Shown: piece after piece, positions 60,963 through 64,000 of the stretch | Layout: every line of letters starts with the position of its first letter | Numbering within the stretch: position 1 is the first letter of the stretch | Assembly: GCA_964458415.1 (NCBI GenBank) | Contig: CAYWIT010000014.1 | Span: forward strand, 1 to 64,000 | Reading direction: 5' to 3' | DNA: 64,000 nucleotides | Source: CAYWIT01 sp964458415 | Lineage (GTDB): Bacteria > Pseudomonadota > Alphaproteobacteria > Micavibrionales > UBA2020 | The notes under the pieces: model-generated | Database searches by the model: none | Told to the model about the DNA's origin: nothing | What the model saw: the letters and a program-made list of their open reading frames with translations, nothing else | Position numbers and translations under genes: made by a program

Positions 60963-61433
60963 ATGTCGGGACATGTGCCGGAATTTATTTTTAAAAATGC
61001 TGTCATTCTGGTAGATGGCAAGCGCGAGGTGGTAAAGAGCTATAATTTTACCGGCCATTCACATTACGTCGATATTCTGATGCTGACGCTGGCGGGCGGA
61101 AAGTCCATCGCGTATGACAGTGAGCGTGTCAAGCAGCCGCAAGGGGTATTGCCGGAACCTATGAAAGATTTTAATACAAGCGGGGCCAGGGTTATTCACG
61201 ATGATGGCGCCGCATGGGAAGTTTCCCATTGGTGGTTCAGTCAATCCGCCAGACAAAAAGAGCCGGATTTGTATTTGCGTCTCGTTGACGGCAAAAGCGG
61301 GTTTGAGGAAATTGTCTACAATCCGCAGACGGTCAAGTTTCTGAACGAGGCAGAAGGACAGCCTGCCGCGCAAGCCCGGAGGCAAGGGGTCAAGCCGTTG
61401 CGTCCTCTCCAGTATATTCGCAAGCCGGAATAA
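60963..61433 (+). CDS. Unknown protein coupled to ligand-gated channel
   Basis: A 156-residue soluble protein without signal peptide; AGAGGA six bases before ATG 60963 sets the start. It looks beta-rich in the first 50 residues (EFIFKNAVILVDGKREVVKS, HYVDILMLTLAGGKSIAYD) with aromatic EVSHWWFSQSARQKEPDLYL and a basic proline-containing tail (RRQGVKPLRPLQYIRKPE). No family recognised. It sits between sbcB and the ion channel gene, ending two bases before the channel ATG, so a functional link to the channel is likely. Confidence 0.65.
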   Translation: MSGHVPEFIFKNAVILVDGKREVVKSYNFTGHSHYVDILMLTLAGGKSIAYDSERVKQPQGVLPEPMKDFNTSGARVIHDDGAAWEVSHWWFSQSARQKEPDLYLRLVDGKSGFEEIVYNPQTVKFLNEAEGQPAAQARRQGVKPLRPLQYIRKPE

Positions 61434-61435
61434 TC

Positions 61436-62425
61436 ATGCGCTTTTATGTTTTGATTGTTGCTTTGATTTTGGTGCTGCTGACGAATAGCGGCGTGACTTC
61501 CGCTGCGGCTGAAAGAGATCCTGAACGTGTTTCCGTCGGAGCCTATATCAACGATATCCAGCAAGTGGATATTTCTTCGCATAGCTATCGTCTGGATGCT
61601 TATGTCTGGTTCCGTTGGCAGGATCCGGATATCAACCCTGCAGAAACGATGGAGTTTATGAATACGGTGGATCCTGCCGATCATGTGCGGACGGCGCTTT
61701 TCAACACGCCGCAGAAAATGCCTGACGGGTCTCTTTACATGATTATCCGCGAGCAAGGAAAATTCAGCGCAAAGTTTCCGTTGCAGAAATACCCTTTTGA
61801 CCGTCAGGAGCTTCTGATGACGATGGAGGATAGCGTACATGCGGCGGGCGATCTTGAGTATGTGCCGGATGAAACGGCAGGCGCGTCTCCGGTTTCCCTC
61901 AGCCCCCATATACAGTTGCCCGGATTCAATATAGGCCAGCCCAAAATGGATGTTGCGGGGCTGGCCTACCCCACTGCTTTTGGCGACTTGCGGGAAACGA
62001 CGAATCCGGCCTATTCCCGCGCTGTTTTCTCCATTCCTGTGCAGCGGCCATGGCTGGCGACAGGGGTCAAGATTTTCCTGCCGATTTTACTGGTCATCTT
62101 TTGTACGGCACTGGTGTTCTTTGTTCATCCGTCCTATGTCGAGGGGCGCCTTGGTGTCGTCATCACGGCGTTGCTGACGCTGGTCGCTCTCCAGCTGACA
62201 ACAGCCAGCGGACTGCCGGAGGTGGATTATCTGTTGATGACGGATAAAGTTTATCTTTTATCCTATTTGTTTATCATTGCAACGATGCTGCAGGTCGTGC
62301 GGACATCAAGTCTTGTTTATGCACAGAACCATGAGCTTGTCCGTGTCAGGGATTACATTTCCTTACGGATATTCGGGGCGTTTTATATCGCCGGGGTATT
62401 CCTTGTCGTTATAATGACGTTGTAA
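61436..62425 (+). CDS. Pentameric ligand-gated ion channel (bacterial Cys-loop type)
   Basis: A 329-residue channel subunit related to GLIC/ELIC and to animal nicotinic/GABA receptors. After a signal peptide (VLIVALILVLLTN, cleavage near SAAA) comes the extracellular beta sandwich with VGAYINDIQQVD, YVWFRWQDPDI (loop with WxD) and the signature KYPFDRQEL. As in other prokaryotic members the Cys pair of the Cys loop is missing. Four membrane helices follow: M1 IFLPILLVIFCTALVFF with its Pro, pore-lining M2 GVVITALLTLVALQLTT, M3 YLLSYLFIIATMLQVV and M4 FGAFYIAGVFLVVIMTL, with only a short M3-M4 loop. Ligand unknown. Coupled to the preceding unknown gene; converges on mutS. Confidence 0.92.
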   Translation: MRFYVLIVALILVLLTNSGVTSAAAERDPERVSVGAYINDIQQVDISSHSYRLDAYVWFRWQDPDINPAETMEFMNTVDPADHVRTALFNTPQKMPDGSLYMIIREQGKFSAKFPLQKYPFDRQELLMTMEDSVHAAGDLEYVPDETAGASPVSLSPHIQLPGFNIGQPKMDVAGLAYPTAFGDLRETTNPAYSRAVFSIPVQRPWLATGVKIFLPILLVIFCTALVFFVHPSYVEGRLGVVITALLTLVALQLTTASGLPEVDYLLMTDKVYLLSYLFIIATMLQVVRTSSLVYAQNHELVRVRDYISLRIFGAFYIAGVFLVVIMTL

Positions 62426-62429
62426 CGGC

Positions 62430-64000
62430 CTAACTCTTGTTATTTCCCAGAGATTCCTTCAGTGCATAGAGTGCTTCAAGCGCTTCGCGTGGAGAAAGCG
62501 TGTCAGGATTGACGGCGGCCAGCATTTCTTCAGTGATGGAAGGTTTTTTTTCTGCGGAAGTGGCGGCGACCGGAAGAGAGAAAAGCGGCAGATCGCCACA
62601 AGCAGACGGTCTGGCCTTGCCTTTGCCGGCATCTGGCGTTTCCAGCGTTTTAAGGACCTGCTCCGCCCGTTGAATAACGGCAGGCGGAAGACCTGCGATT
62701 TTAGCCACATGAATACCATAGGAGCGATCAGCCGTGCCTGTGCCGACTTCATGCAGAAAGATAATATTGTCTTTCCACTCGCGGACTTTCATGGTGTGGC
62801 AGGAGAGGCTGGGCAAGCGGTCAGTCAGGGCGGTCAGTTCATGATAATGCGTGGCGAACAAAGCGCGGCATTTGTTTTTTTCATGCAGATATTCCAGACA
62901 GGCCCAGGCGATGGAAAGGCCATCAAATGTTGCTGTGCCGCGGCCAATTTCATCAAGAATGACAAGAGAGCGTTCTGTCGCCTGATTGAGGATAACAGCG
63001 GTTTCAACCATTTCAACCATGAATGTTGAACGGCCCCGCGCCAGATCATCGGCGGCACCGACGCGGCTGAACAGGCGGTCCACCACGCCGATTTGCGCTG
63101 CAGCAGCTGGAACAAAAGAGCCTGTTTGCGCCAGCAATGCGATGAGGGCGTTTTGCCGCAGAAAAGTCGATTTGCCTGCCATATTGGGACCTGTCAATAG
63201 CCAGAGACGGGAGTCTTCGCCCAAAGCGCAGTCGTTGGCAATGAAGGCCTGCGCGCTCTGGCGATGCAGGGCCTTTTCCACCACGGGGTGGCGCCCCCCC
63301 TGAATATTGAAGGCAAGGCTGTCCTCAAGACGGGGACGGGTATAGAGGCCTTTCACGGCCAGTTCAGCCAGAGCCGCCGCCACATCAAGCGCGGCTAGAG
63401 CTTGCGCTGTTTTTGATATCTGAGCGCTTTGCGACAGGACCTCCTGTGTCATCTGGGCGAAAAGTTCAAGTTCGAGAGCAAGGGCCTTGCCAGCGGCTTC
63501 CGCTGTTTTGCGTTCCAGTTCGGATAGTTCAACCGTCGTAAACCGTGCCGCATTGGCCATGGTCTGGCGGTGAATAAATTTTTCTGTATTACCGAATAGT
63601 TTGTCGGCATTGTTCGACGTCACTTCGATAAAAAAGCCGATGACGTTGTTATGCTTGATTTTCAGGGTCGTGATGCCTGAAATCCGGGCATATTCGGTTT
63701 GCAACTGCGCGATATTCTGACGGCTGTTATCGCGCAGGGCTATTAATTTGTCCAGACTGGGAGAATAGCCAGGGCTGATAAATCCGCCCTCGCGCGTCAG
63801 TGCTGGCAGATCGGGTAGAAGGGCGCGCTGCAGTTGGTCAACCAGCGGATGATGCGCACCCCAGAGTTTTAGCGCATCAAGCGCGGCTGTAATGCCGGAG
63901 GGGATGTTTTTACCGCCGGATGTGACAATACGGCTGAGCTGGACGGTCTGCGCCAGCGTATCGCGGATTGCCGCCAGATCACGCGGTCCGCCGCGTTCCA
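62430..64000 (-). CDS. mutS: DNA mismatch repair protein MutS (3' part; 5' end outside window)
   Basis: Recognises mispaired bases and starts repair. The frame runs off the window edge; what remains is the lever/clamp and ATPase domains, roughly the last 520 residues. ATPase motifs are LTGPNMAGKSTFLRQNALIA (Walker A), SLVILDEIGRGTATFDGLSI (Walker B/D-loop) and LFATHYHELT. The clamp region has LKIKHNNVIGFFIEV. The C-terminal tail (TLSPREALEALYALKESL) is the tetramer/HTH end. Convergent with the ion-channel gene, four bases apart. Confidence 0.97.
   Translation of the reverse strand, partial: ERGGPRDLAAIRDTLAQTVQLSRIVTSGGKNIPSGITAALDALKLWGAHHPLVDQLQRALLPDLPALTREGGFISPGYSPSLDKLIALRDNSRQNIAQLQTEYARISGITTLKIKHNNVIGFFIEVTSNNADKLFGNTEKFIHRQTMANAARFTTVELSELERKTAEAAGKALALELELFAQMTQEVLSQSAQISKTAQALAALDVAAALAELAVKGLYTRPRLEDSLAFNIQGGRHPVVEKALHRQSAQAFIANDCALGEDSRLWLLTGPNMAGKSTFLRQNALIALLAQTGSFVPAAAAQIGVVDRLFSRVGAADDLARGRSTFMVEMVETAVILNQATERSLVILDEIGRGTATFDGLSIAWACLEYLHEKNKCRALFATHYHELTALTDRLPSLSCHTMKVREWKDNIIFLHEVGTGTADRSYGIHVAKIAGLPPAVIQRAEQVLKTLETPDAGKGKARPSACGDLPLFSLPVAATSAEKKPSITEEMLAAVNPDTLSPREALEALYALKESLGNNKS

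Overview
The window is about 64 kb of ordinary bacterial chromosome from an alphaproteobacterium. Evidence: an F0 ATP synthase operon (atpI-atpB-atpE-b'-b) separate from F1; the run murA-UPF0262-infA-maf-rng; a tiny basic protein fused by one base to dcd; pyruvate phosphate dikinase; class II DAHP synthase. Base composition is balanced, with a few AT-rich pockets. Two ankyrin-repeat proteins, an NIT-domain chemoreceptor and many short unknown proteins fit an environmental or host/prey-associated lineage (Micavibrio-like or Holosporales-like groups are guesses). No rRNA, IS element or CRISPR array was seen.

Layout. 1-1.8 kb: tRNA-Ser(UGA), a tyrosine integrase and the severed 5' half of a second tRNA-Ser(UGA), i.e. 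the end of an integrated element. 1.8-10.2 kb: cell wall and housekeeping genes on + (MltB, RlpA, PBP5-type carboxypeptidase, tmk, holB, metG, a broken tatD, a metallo-hydrolase). 10.2-18 kb: genes on - (chemoreceptor, pepN, F0 operon). 18-25 kb: small lipoproteins, two paralogous GNAT-like proteins, an M20 peptidase, an amidase, an AT-rich pocket of ORFans and a YqgE-like protein. 25-29.8 kb: phenylalanine/tyrosine catabolism (phhA, maiA, fah, hppD) interrupted by an ankyrin gene. 29.9-33.6 kb: four unknown proteins, one with a GYF_2-like domain. 33.7-37 kb: tRNA-Phe and a compact pantothenate/CoA operon (PanG-like reductase, panB, panC, coaX). 37-43.2 kb: murA-UPF0262-infA-maf-rng on -, the second ankyrin gene, dcd and its small partner. 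43.3-50.8 kb: tRNA-Thr, ppdK, a dimeric-type glycyl-tRNA synthetase, two unknown proteins, a tRNA methyltransferase, a polyprenyl synthase and tRNA-Pro. 50.8-54 kb: a nicotianamine-synthase-like protein, rpsD with promoter, structured leader and terminator, an acetyltransferase and trmJ. 54-64 kb: unknowns, class II DAHP synthase, glnD, an exonuclease I homologue, an unknown protein coupled to a pentameric ligand-gated ion channel, and the 3' part of mutS.

Most interesting: the bacterial Cys-loop-type channel with its coupled partner, the nicotianamine-synthase-like enzyme, a domain shared by the two ankyrin proteins, the split tRNA-Ser next to an integrase, and the pantothenate operon that appears to use a PanG-type reductase. 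All homology statements come from reading motifs; no database search was run.
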